A stretch of DNA of 5,641 nt, from positions 1 to 5,641 of the forward strand of contig CAJUNN010000075.1 of the NCBI GenBank assembly GCA_910587955.1, given 5' to 3'. Shown here piece by piece: positions 1 to 4,867 of the stretch (its first letter is position 1; each line of letters starts with the position of its first letter). Below the pieces are notes generated by a model that saw only the letters and a program-made list of their open reading frames with translations, was not told the origin of the DNA and searched no databases. This DNA comes from an uncultured Lachnospiraceae bacterium. Its GTDB lineage: Bacteria > Bacillota > Clostridia > Lachnospirales > Lachnospiraceae. The position numbers and the translations under genes are program-made.

Positions 1-54
1 AGTTGGGCTCGAACCAACAACCCCACGGTTAACAGCCGTGTGCTCTACCATTGA
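1..54 (-). tRNA. tRNA-Asn(GUU), 3' portion, 5' end replaced
   Basis: Read on the minus strand, this stretch gives a D-loop (TCAATGGTAGAGC), a perfect 5-bp anticodon stem CACGG/CCGTG around the loop CTGTTAA (anticodon GTT, complement of 31-33), and a T-arm GTTGG-TTCGAGC-CCAAC. This is tRNA-Asn. The acceptor 3' strand lies beyond the left edge of the window. On the 5' side the expected TAGC before the D-loop reads CGTA, so the D-stem pairing is broken, and no acceptor 5' strand fitting the T at position 1 is visible. The gene therefore stops matching at about 54/55. The simplest reading is an integration junction or a displaced tRNA fragment next to a mobile element, not a functional tRNA. Identity is certain enough; the reason for truncation is inference. 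Confidence 0.85.
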
Positions 55-71
55 TACGGTTACATACCGTA
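55..71. repeat. Inverted repeat at the tRNA junction
   Basis: TACGGT (55-60) and ACCGTA (66-71) form a 6-bp palindrome around a 5-base centre, starting exactly where the tRNA match ends. Inverted half-sites around a crossover point are typical of recombinase attachment sites, but the repeat is short and this role is a guess. Confidence 0.4.
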
Positions 72-122
72 AAATCTCTTTGATAGAGTGTTATGTCCAA
101 ATTACAATCGAGGCTATACTTT

Positions 123-296
123 TCACTCTGTTCGGCTACCATCTGACTGGTGACCCAACAAAAAGTATATTAACACAACTTCTCTCATTTGGCAAGAGGG
201 AATTTTATGTTTTTGAAAATTTTTTGCTCTTTTATAACGCAGTACATAAGTATCCGTAATGAAACATAATCCGTCTCTTTCAATGATAGGGTACAT
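123..296 (-). CDS. Possible small ORF downstream of recombinase (57 aa, unrecognised)
   Basis: An ATG at 294-296 opens a 57-codon frame ending in TGA at 123-125; the product begins MYPIIERDGLCFITDTYVLR. A strong ribosome binding site AAGGAGG (complement of 307-313) lies 10 bases upstream, directly behind the recombinase stop codon (315-317), so the ORF would be co-transcribed and possibly translationally coupled. The product is basic in the middle and has a short hydrophobic stretch (VVLIYFLL). I recognise no family. The coding sequence is AT-rich, unlike the recombinase, so it may instead be a gene start fused to unrelated DNA at the element end. The ribosome binding site is the main support. 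Confidence 0.35.
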   Translation of the reverse strand: MYPIIERDGLCFITDTYVLRYKRAKNFQKHKIPSCQMREVVLIYFLLGHQSDGSRTE

Positions 297-300
297 CAGC

Positions 301-325
301 CGGCCACCTCCTTATCAGATGGCCG
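301..325 (-). promoter_or_regulatory. Stem-loop with ribosome binding site in its loop
   Basis: CGGCCA (301-306) pairs with TGGCCG (320-325). In minus-strand RNA the 13-base loop holds the recombinase stop codon and the AAGGAGG of the following small ORF. There is no U-tract, so it is not a classic terminator. It could weakly protect the mRNA end or display the ribosome binding site. Confidence 0.35.
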
Positions 326-1928
326 CCGTAACCAAAACGCTGCCGTCGCCCCACTCGGAGCAGAACTGCTGGTATGACATGTTGAGTTCCACAGAGATCT
401 TGTAATCCCTCCCAACCTCAATACGCTTGAACAAGTGGCAGGCTATCATTTTCTTCTGCTCCAGTGTGGCAGTGTCAAATTCCTCCGCCCAGGACTTGAA
501 CTGATTGTAGGTCGGGGTAATCAAGTCAATCCCCTGTTTCTTTTTTGCTTCTTCATCCCGAAGCTCTGTCAGCTTAGTTTCCGCTTCGGTAATCCGTGAT
601 TTGACAGTCTGGATTGCCTGGGACAGATCTTCCGGAGAATAAATGCTGTCGCCTGTCAGCGTCTTTGCGATTTCAAGCTGCAGCTTCGTGAGCTGTTCCC
701 TATTCTTCGTAAGCTCCAGATCCAGCTTCTTCTGCGTGGCTCTGTTCCCGGCCATCTGCCGCTTGAACATTGCCTGCAGCTTTTCTTCCTCCGGCGCCCC
801 ATCCATGCAGCTAAATATTTTTCGGATGATCTGCCGGATGGTCTCGTCCACCCTGTCCGCCTGATAGGTTGTCTGCCCATCACACTTACAGAGCTTGCGG
901 CTCTTGTGGTAACAGGAATACTTGATCTGGTCCACGGAATACTCCGTGCCGTCAGCCCTTGTATATCTGTCACGGTACCGGATGGTCGTCAGCCTCCCGC
1001 CACAGTGGGCGCAGAACACATTCCCGGAAAGCATCGCCTGCCCTTTGGTCTGTAAAGCGATATGGCGTTTTTCCTCGTTCTTGTTCTGCCGCTGCTCCAG
1101 AATGTAAAGAATCTGGTCGTATGTATCATCGTCACGAAGCCGCAATGCCTCCAACTGCGGGGAAGTCGAACCGTCCTCCAGCCTCCCGCAATAGAAGGAA
1201 TCCCGAAGGATACGGATCACCTTAATGCTTGTGAACTTTCCCCCGCCGCTGGGCTTGTACCCCTTTTTATTAAGGAAGTCCGCCATCCTGTAAGAGCCGT
1301 ACCCCTTATGGATCGTCATGTCGTCAATCATGTGGAGCACTTCGCTGTCCGCCGGGTCAATCTCATACTTCTTAACCTTTGCACCCTTCCGGTTCACAAG
1401 GCCGCTGTCCACCAGACGGTACCCGAACTTGACCGGGCCGCCGGTATATAACCCGTCAAGGGTCATCTGCTGCATCTTGCTCTTGATCCGGATGGAAGTC
1501 TTTTCACTCTCGCCGGACGCCTGCCAGAACCGGAGATAATTCATCAGCTTGTCCACATGGTTGTTGAAGCACTGCTGCCCCTCCTGGGTACTCCATACCT
1601 CAACGCCGTGCTTGGCGAACCATTCCACCACGAAAGGCGTCTCGTCGTCAATCCTCCCAATCCTGTCAAACATAAATACCAGAAGAATGTCAAACTCGTT
1701 ATTCAAGGCCGCCTCTTTCAGCTCCTGAATGGCGTCCCTGTCATCCGCCGATACCTTATAGCCGGAAATCCCTTTTTCGGAAAACTCTTTCAGGATCGTC
1801 CAGTCCTGCTGGCTGCTGGCAAAATCACGGCACGCTGTTTTCTGCATGGGGATGTCGTTCTCATTCTTATCATTCTTGTCTACCTGCTTTTTGGTCGATA
1901 CTCTATAAAGACAATAAACCCGTTTCAT
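315..1928 (-). CDS. Large serine recombinase (site-specific integrase/excisionase)
   Basis: This is a 537-residue large serine recombinase that would integrate and excise the element through a covalent serine-DNA intermediate. The resolvase-type catalytic domain spans about residues 1-150, with the nucleophile in YRVSTKKQ (Ser11, Arg9), a conserved Arg near 64, DRIGR at 88-92 and ESEKTSIRIK at 140-149. A Recombinase domain (PF07508-like) covers about 163-250 (GGPVKFGYR through FYCGRL). A zinc ribbon follows with CAHC at 306-309 and cysteines near 339, 347 and 349. Residues about 380-465 look like a charged coiled coil, as in integrases that control directionality. The start at 1928 is preferred to the ATG at 1946 because GGAGG (1936-1940) lies 7 bases upstream of it. 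The length is normal and no key residue is missing. Located at the element end and read toward the tRNA-Asn fragment, it is the likely mobility enzyme. Confidence 0.95.
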   Translation of the reverse strand: MKRVYCLYRVSTKKQVDKNDKNENDIPMQKTACRDFASSQQDWTILKEFSEKGISGYKVSADDRDAIQELKEAALNNEFDILLVFMFDRIGRIDDETPFVVEWFAKHGVEVWSTQEGQQCFNNHVDKLMNYLRFWQASGESEKTSIRIKSKMQQMTLDGLYTGGPVKFGYRLVDSGLVNRKGAKVKKYEIDPADSEVLHMIDDMTIHKGYGSYRMADFLNKKGYKPSGGGKFTSIKVIRILRDSFYCGRLEDGSTSPQLEALRLRDDDTYDQILYILEQRQNKNEEKRHIALQTKGQAMLSGNVFCAHCGGRLTTIRYRDRYTRADGTEYSVDQIKYSCYHKSRKLCKCDGQTTYQADRVDETIRQIIRKIFSCMDGAPEEEKLQAMFKRQMAGNRATQKKLDLELTKNREQLTKLQLEIAKTLTGDSIYSPEDLSQAIQTVKSRITEAETKLTELRDEEAKKKQGIDLITPTYNQFKSWAEEFDTATLEQKKMIACHLFKRIEVGRDYKISVELNMSYQQFCSEWGDGSVLVTAAI

Positions 1929-1932
1929 TACG

Positions 1933-2097
1933 CTACCTCCGTACATTCTTTTTGTACGGAATCACGCTGCTATTCCTTATTCGCTTGTCAATGTGCAGCC
2001 GGTGCAATACCGCTCCCGGTACATATATTATACCGTGAAATGCCCCTGACGGCAACGCGTCTTTTGAGGAAAAGCACCGCAATCCTCCTGTTTTCAT
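1933..2097 (-). CDS. Small ORF coupled to recombinase (54 aa, unrecognised)
   Basis: The ATG (2095-2097) overlaps the TGA of the preceding small gene as ATGA, and the TAG (1933-1935) falls only 4 bases before the recombinase ATG, inside its ribosome-binding region. The product starts MKTGGLRCFSSKDALP and ends in a basic tail (KKNVRR). It has no separate ribosome binding site, so it would depend on reinitiation after the upstream gene. The tight fit between two neighbours argues for a real or regulatory ORF, but the likely recombinase promoter lies inside it, and a 54-codon frame could arise by chance. I recognise no family. An excisionase-like or leader-peptide role is possible but unproven. 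Confidence 0.4.
   Translation of the reverse strand: MKTGGLRCFSSKDALPSGAFHGIIYVPGAVLHRLHIDKRIRNSSVIPYKKNVRR
1938..1960 (-). promoter_or_regulatory. 8-bp stem-loop touching the recombinase ribosome binding site
   Basis: TCCGTACA (1938-1945) is the exact complement of TGTACGGA (1953-1960), with a 7-base loop. In the mRNA the 3' arm ends in CGGA, which overlaps the ribosome binding site CGGAGG, so folding would hinder initiation at 1928. As DNA it could also be an operator. The perfect arms and position are seen; the function is inferred. Confidence 0.55.
2008..2035. repeat. Cluster of TACCG/CGGTA half-sites over the recombinase promoter
   Basis: TACCG (2008-2012), CGGTA (2017-2021) and TACCG (2031-2035) alternate in orientation across the -10 box and the expected transcription start. 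The first two form a 5-bp hairpin with a 4-base loop. This layout suits a repressor or recombinase binding site, or a hairpin at the very 5' end of the transcript. Confidence 0.35.
2027..2055 (-). promoter_or_regulatory. Sigma-70-type promoter for the serine recombinase
   Basis: On the minus strand TTGCCG (2050-2055) and a perfect TATAAT (2027-2032) are separated by 17 bases. Transcription would begin near 2020 and give a leader of about 90 bases before the recombinase ATG. The promoter lies inside the 54-aa ORF, so its transcript lacks that ORF's start codon while retaining the stem-loop at 1938-1960. Confidence 0.6.
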
Positions 2098-2276
2098 AGT
2101 GCCTGGCCGCATGGCATGAACTCTTTCTGGAAGCGTTCCTCATATGCCTCTGTGAGTATGTCCCTGACCTTATTTTTCACATCCGTACCCTCGCTCCCGC
2201 TGAACATGATCGTGACCGCCGAGCTGTTGATATGTAACCGCATGACAGGATTCCTGTCTGTCCTCATATTCTCCAA
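2094..2276 (-). CDS. Small mobile-element protein, TnpW-like (60 aa)
   Basis: This encodes a 60-residue protein with the core MRLHINSSAVTIMFSGSEGT followed by a charged helix (VKNKVRDILTEAYEERFQKE). Short proteins with a beta-strand pattern and a C-terminal helix commonly sit just before serine recombinases in Clostridia transposons, and the TnpW family is the nearest I can name; that assignment is tentative. The TTG at 2274-2276 is the chosen start because AAGGAGG (complement of 2284-2290) lies 7 bases upstream. The ATG at 2267 has only GGAG three bases away. Its stop codon overlaps the start of the next small ORF, so it belongs to the recombinase transcription unit. Function is unknown. Confidence 0.65.
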   Translation of the reverse strand: MENMRTDRNPVMRLHINSSAVTIMFSGSEGTDVKNKVRDILTEAYEERFQKEFMPCGQAL

Positions 2277-2579
2277 AGAAAAACCTCCTTCCCGTTCCCA
2301 ATGTCTTTATCAAGGCCACATGAATAAGTCGGGCCTGCGCTCTTACAGTCACAGACCCGGCCCATTGTATCTGATCTCGATTCTGTCCGCCGTATTTGCC
2401 ACGCTCCCCGGCAGATCCCATACACATTTATATAGGAAGGGATTGCTACAGGCTGCGGCCGGCTTCACCGCATCATAGCCCCGCCTGTGCCGCCGCTTTG
2501 CCAGAGCAAGCAAACACCGCAGGGACTCCCCTTCCAGTCTGTGAGGGGTCGTGAGAAAGTACCATTATGATCTGCGCCG
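2277..2579 (-). pseudogene. Decayed 3' region of the primase-like gene
   Basis: No convincing gene lies in these 300 bases. They sit where the Toprim half of the primase-like gene should be. Short stretches on the minus strand (for example LSHDPSQTGRG near 2555 in one frame and a SLRCLLALAK-like piece in another) faintly recall that half, but they are in different frames and broken by stops. I read this as eroded coding sequence with deletions or frameshifts. An 85-codon frame here (2170-2427) overlaps the small gene at 2094-2276 and has no ribosome binding site, so I do not call it. The right-hand end of the small gene's ribosome binding site is at 2290. Confidence 0.4.
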
Positions 2580-3080
2580 TCACCCGTCATCCTTTCCCAC
2601 GAACACACAGACCGCCTCGTCCCTGTGCCTTGCCTCATACAGGAGCCCCAACCGGAAGCATCGGCTGATTATCCGGCTGCTGATCCCCCGTCTCTGCAGG
2701 TATGATACCGCAAAGGTGGCGCACCGCTTCGCCCAGGGAAGGGAAAAGGGCCTTTTCTCCGGCTCCCTCTGCACAGGGCTTTTTGCCGGCGTGCTCCGGC
2801 GACTTTCCGTCTGCCGGCCCCTTCCGTCCGTCAGCGTGTTCACCGCATCCACCAGGCCGTAGCCCCGGATCTCCACCAGATAATCCAAAGCGTTGATGCT
2901 CCGTCCCCGGCTGTTCCAGTACCAGTATCCCTTCCCGGTGACATAGACCAGGCTGTCATGCTCCTTATGCCGGTAGTTCGGCCCGTCCCTCTTTAAAACT
3001 CCCGGCTCATGGAATTGCAGGTAACGGAACAGATCCGCCTCCCTTGCCTCCTGGATCTGCTCTTTCGTTACGCCCGGCAT
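2580..3080 (-). CDS. Truncated CHC2/DUF3991-type primase-like protein (probable pseudogene)
   Basis: The 166-residue product resembles the first half of primase-like proteins of Firmicute mobile elements, which join a CHC2-zinc-finger-like domain and DUF3991 to a Toprim domain and reach roughly 300 residues or more. Residues about 5-85 carry the expected pattern (EQIQEAREADLFRYL, HDSLVY, GYWYWNSRG, ALDYL, DAVNTL), without a cysteine cluster. A linker rich in Arg, Ser and Pro follows, then about 111-163 (FSLPWA, YLQRRGISSRIISRC, GLLYE, VFVGKD). It stops just after VFVGKD, where family members run on into the catalytic Toprim half, so DNA-priming activity is unlikely. The start is uncertain: there is no ribosome binding site close to the ATG at 3080. 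It lies downstream of the initiator-like gene, in the same direction. Confidence 0.7.
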   Translation of the reverse strand: MPGVTKEQIQEAREADLFRYLQFHEPGVLKRDGPNYRHKEHDSLVYVTGKGYWYWNSRGRSINALDYLVEIRGYGLVDAVNTLTDGRGRQTESRRSTPAKSPVQREPEKRPFSLPWAKRCATFAVSYLQRRGISSRIISRCFRLGLLYEARHRDEAVCVFVGKDDG

Positions 3081-3103
3081 GGCCCAGGCACTTCTTTCCT
3101 CAT
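3068..3103 (-). promoter_or_regulatory. Well-placed start site out of frame with the primase-like gene
   Basis: AAAGGAGG (complement of 3113-3120) stands 9 bases before an ATG at 3101-3103 that encodes only MRKEVPGPCRA, ending at 3068-3070, past the ATG at 3080 in another frame. Either this is a leader peptide that couples translation to the next start, or the original gene start separated from its body by a small frameshift. Given the broken 3' end, a frameshift is more likely. Confidence 0.4.
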
Positions 3104-3120
3104 TGTGCCCCGCCTCCTTT

Positions 3121-3136
3121 CCTGAATTGTTTCAGG
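3121..3136 (-). repeat. Short stem-loop between initiator and primase-like genes
   Basis: CCTGAA (3121-3126) pairs with TTCAGG (3131-3136) around a 4-base loop, right before the AAAGGAGG at 3113-3120 on the minus strand. It has no U-tract, so it is not a terminator; it may affect mRNA stability or access to the ribosome binding site. Confidence 0.3.
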
Positions 3137-3153
3137 GACATCCCTTCCCATGC

Positions 3154-4041
3154 TCACATGCCGTACAGGTCATGGTTGACTTCGGCCCGGTAATAGCTGT
3201 CCATCGTTGCCGGGGCATTATACAGGGCCGCAAGCAGGTAAGCCTTGATGTTCCCTACCTTCGTGGTGTTCTTGTCAATGCAGTCAAAGACATACTCCAA
3301 ATGGCCGGAATTGATCTTTAGGAACCGGCTCTTTACAACCTCCCTGGGGAAATCGTCTCCTGCTATGCGGATGAAAGGGCGTTTTGAAAGGACCACTTCA
3401 AGCATGAGCTCCACCGTTTCATCCATCCGCTGCGCTCCATACCGCTGTACCAGAAAGCCGTACTCCACATTTGCACGGATAATCTCACGGTATGCGTTCA
3501 CAAGCTCTGTCCTATCCATCCCATCCGGGCGCCCTGCCGCCTCCGGCTCTGCCGGATGGATTGATTGATATGTATTTAATCCATCCGTGTTTGATTTCTC
3601 CGTGTTTAATGGATCAGTATTTAATTGTGGGGGATTTCCCTGTGCAGGTTTCCCCTGTCCAGGTTTTTCCTGTCCTGGCTTTGCCTGTCTTGGATTTGCC
3701 TGTCCTGGATTTTCCCGTTTAGGCGGGACTTCCGCTGTTTCCTGGCTTACCGGCTTTTCATGTATCGTGTACTCAATATCCCCCAGCCGGCCGTTGTCAA
3801 AACGGACCCTCTGCCTGGTGAGATACCCGTGCTTCTCCAGCTCCTTTAACGCGCTGGCAATGGAATCCACCCCGTCCCTGCAGATACAGGCAAGCCCTTT
3901 GGTGGTATAGTCCCAATCCTCCGGCAGAGACAGCATGAGGGACAGCAGGCCTTTCGCTTTCAGGGAGAGCTTCACATTGCGCAGGTGATGGTTGCACATG
4001 ACCGTGAAGTCTTTTGTTTTTTCTACCCGGAATACAGCCAT
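3154..4041 (-). CDS. Replication initiator-like protein with DUF6017 C-terminus
   Basis: This 295-residue protein has the layout of replication initiator A-like proteins of Clostridia conjugative and mobilisable elements. Residues 1 to about 95 form the winged-helix DNA-binding domain (FRVEKTKDFTVMCNHHLRN, LSLKAKGLLSLMLSLPEDWD, TTKGLACICRDG, ALKELEKHGYLTR). A linker of about 100-175 contains ten pentapeptide repeats at 111-160. The C-terminal DUF6017 domain (about 178-295) carries YREIIRANVEYGFL, PFIRIAGDDFPREVVKSRFLK, HLEYVFDCIDKNTTKVGNIK, AYLLAALYNAPAT and a YY-HDLYG end. It would bind repeated DNA at the element's origin and start replication of the excised circle; that role rests on the family and on the repeats inside the gene. 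The start is firm: AAGGAGG (complement of 4050-4056) lies 8 bases before the ATG. Only 29 bases separate it from the upstream gene, so the two are one transcription unit. Confidence 0.85.
   Translation of the reverse strand: MAVFRVEKTKDFTVMCNHHLRNVKLSLKAKGLLSLMLSLPEDWDYTTKGLACICRDGVDSIASALKELEKHGYLTRQRVRFDNGRLGDIEYTIHEKPVSQETAEVPPKRENPGQANPRQAKPGQEKPGQGKPAQGNPPQLNTDPLNTEKSNTDGLNTYQSIHPAEPEAAGRPDGMDRTELVNAYREIIRANVEYGFLVQRYGAQRMDETVELMLEVVLSKRPFIRIAGDDFPREVVKSRFLKINSGHLEYVFDCIDKNTTKVGNIKAYLLAALYNAPATMDSYYRAEVNHDLYGM
3572..3631. repeat. Four AT-rich 15-bp tandem repeats (iteron-like)
   Basis: Four units of 15 bp start at 3572, 3587, 3602 and 3617, with plus-strand forms GTATTTAATCCATCC, GTGTTTGATTTCTCC, GTGTTTAATGGATCA and GTATTTAATTGTGGG. 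They encode the pentapeptides of the NTDPL/NTEKS/NTDGL type in the initiator linker. Their AT-richness within a GC-rich gene suits an unwinding or initiator-binding region. Confidence 0.7.
3632..3721. repeat. Six further 15-bp tandem repeats, directly abutting the first four
   Basis: Units start at 3632, 3647, 3662, 3677, 3692 and 3707 and follow a plus-strand consensus close to GGWTTTKCCTGTCCT; the outer units are more diverged. They encode NPGQA/KPGQE-type pentapeptides. They continue the 15-bp phase of the neighbouring array without a break, giving ten units in 150 bp. The copies vary at several positions, so this is an old array, not a recent slippage. Confidence 0.75.
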
Positions 4042-4070
4042 AACAAAAACCTCCTTTCTTTCCCTCCTGG

Positions 4071-4595
4071 CTACAAGACACGGTCCCTGCGGTCATAGTG
4101 CAGATGGCCGCCCAGCGCAACCTTCGCATGGTTCTGTATCCTGAGCTCTCCCTTTTCCTGCCGGTCCCTGAATCTCTCATACCCGGTGTCCGTAAGGAAC
4201 AGGCGCATCCGGTCCCCTTTATCGCCCACGGTGGAATCACCTGAAAGCACATCAAATATAACCATGTGCCGCACCTCCGGATCGAAGCGTTCCAATCCCA
4301 TGATGTCATGCCCCTTAAGCTGTTCGGCGCCGGACCTCTGCCTGGCCTGGGCCAGCAGATCGCCAATGGTCCGCCCCTCCTGGGGCAGCCGGTAGTTCCT
4401 CCGAATGTCATGTACGGCCTCCATACACTCTGCATCCGTCAGGGGGCGCAGTTTCTCCAGGAGGCTTTTTGCAGCCTTCCGTCTGGCCGGATCCCCGGCA
4501 TACCGTGAGGCCATAGACATTTCCTGCAGGACGGCATACCGCTCACTTCCCTCTGTCTGGTACAGCATCCGTTTTTCCATTTCCGTAAATTCCAT
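4071..4595 (-). CDS. Conserved-looking mobile-element protein of unknown function (174 aa)
   Basis: The product is a soluble 174-residue protein that I cannot place in a named family. The N-terminal part (1-70) is charged and probably helical (EFTEMEKRMLYQTEGSERYA, SRYAGDPARRKAAKSLLEKL, DAECMEAVHDIRRNYRLP). The middle has GRTIGDLLAQARQ and GHDIMGLERFDPEVRHMVIF, and the C-terminal part (about 125-174) looks like a compact beta-rich segment ending in NHAKVALGGHLHYD. No signal peptide or membrane segment is visible. The start at 4595 is chosen over the longer frame (from 4664) because AGGAGG (complement of 4603-4608) lies 7 bases upstream and the extension would run through a stem-loop. It is the first gene of the unit with the initiator, 29 bases ahead of it, so a role in replication or its control is a fair guess from context only. 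Confidence 0.8.
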   Translation of the reverse strand: MEFTEMEKRMLYQTEGSERYAVLQEMSMASRYAGDPARRKAAKSLLEKLRPLTDAECMEAVHDIRRNYRLPQEGRTIGDLLAQARQRSGAEQLKGHDIMGLERFDPEVRHMVIFDVLSGDSTVGDKGDRMRLFLTDTGYERFRDRQEKGELRIQNHAKVALGGHLHYDRRDRVL

Positions 4596-4620
4596 AAGAA
4601 TCCCTCCTGATCCATCCATC

Positions 4621-4655
4621 AAAAAAAGCCACAGCATCATACCGTGGCTAAAAAA
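4621..4655 (-). terminator. Stem-loop with U-tract ahead of the replication genes
   Basis: AGCCAC (4627-4632) and GTGGCT (4644-4649) form a 6-bp stem with an 11-base loop. On the minus strand the stem is followed by a T-tract (complement of 4621-4626) and preceded by another run of T. It reads as a modest Rho-independent terminator. Because it is only 12 bases from the ribosome binding site of the 174-aa gene, it could act as an attenuator or, as DNA, as an operator. Confidence 0.55.
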
Positions 4656-4664
4656 TGGCAACAA
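4636..4664 (-). promoter_or_regulatory. Possible promoter of the replication genes
   Basis: On the minus strand TTGTTG (4659-4664) and TATGAT (4636-4641, five of six consensus bases) stand 17 bases apart. Transcription would start near 4629 and give a leader of about 35 bases before the ATG at 4595. The -10 box lies in the loop of the inverted repeat 4627-4649, a position suited to repression. The -35 box is weak. Confidence 0.4.
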
Positions 4665-4702
4665 AAAAAGCCTGACAGTAAAAGTATTGTTTACTATCAG
4701 GC
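4663..4702 (-). terminator. Strong Rho-independent terminator
   Basis: The arms at 4670-4682 and 4690-4702 pair over 13 positions with one G-U wobble in minus-strand RNA, around a 7-base loop, followed by seven T (complement of 4663-4669). This should stop minus-strand transcripts arriving from the right, separating the AT-rich gene from the replication genes. Confidence 0.85.
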
Positions 4703-4828
4703 AGTTACAGCCGGAATACGAAATGCAGCGCGATCCCGGTTCATTTCTTGATTAAAAGACATATGTTTAACATTGCGTTCCCATAATTTATTGTTTTCCT
4801 CAAAACTGTGTGAAAGGAATCCTAGCAA
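4697..4828 (-). CDS. Short open frame ending in the terminator (43 aa, possible gene remnant)
   Basis: A frame open from about 4849 has its first plausible start at TTG 4826-4828 and ends in TGA at 4697-4699, inside the first arm of the strong terminator. The product includes LSHSFEENNKLWERN and ends NRDRAAFRIPAVTA. There is no clear ribosome binding site. A stop codon placed directly on a terminator is what one sees at a true gene end, so this could be the last part of a gene whose front was lost. I do not recognise it, and chance remains possible. Confidence 0.3.
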   Translation of the reverse strand: MLGFLSHSFEENNKLWERNVKHMSFNQEMNRDRAAFRIPAVTA

Positions 4829-4867
4829 TACCGTCTTTTCTTTACCCCATTATTTTATTATTCTATT

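Noticed and set aside
38..259. 73-codon plus-strand frame starting inside the tRNA complement
   Set aside because: It begins within the tRNA fragment, lacks a ribosome binding site and opposes every supported gene.
256..1932. 11-base inverted match CGTAATGAAAC (256-266) and GTTTCATTACG (1922-1932) around the recombinase gene
   Set aside because: Matches of this length are expected by chance in a window of this size, and one copy is simply the recombinase start codon region.
1557..2099. 180-codon plus-strand frame
   Set aside because: It is antisense to the clearly identified serine recombinase and its upstream ORF, with no sign of coding character of its own.
2170..2427. 85-codon minus-strand frame
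   Set aside because: No ribosome binding site at its ATG, overlap with the better supported small gene at 2094-2276, and no recognisable family.
3562..3721. CRISPR array
   Set aside because: The repeats are 15 bp, directly adjacent with no spacers, and lie in frame inside a coding gene.
3587..3910. Plus-strand frame with striking Cys/Gly/Phe/Pro pentapeptide repeats (FPCPGF type)
   Set aside because: It is the antisense shadow of the 15-bp repeats in the initiator gene and has no independent start signals.
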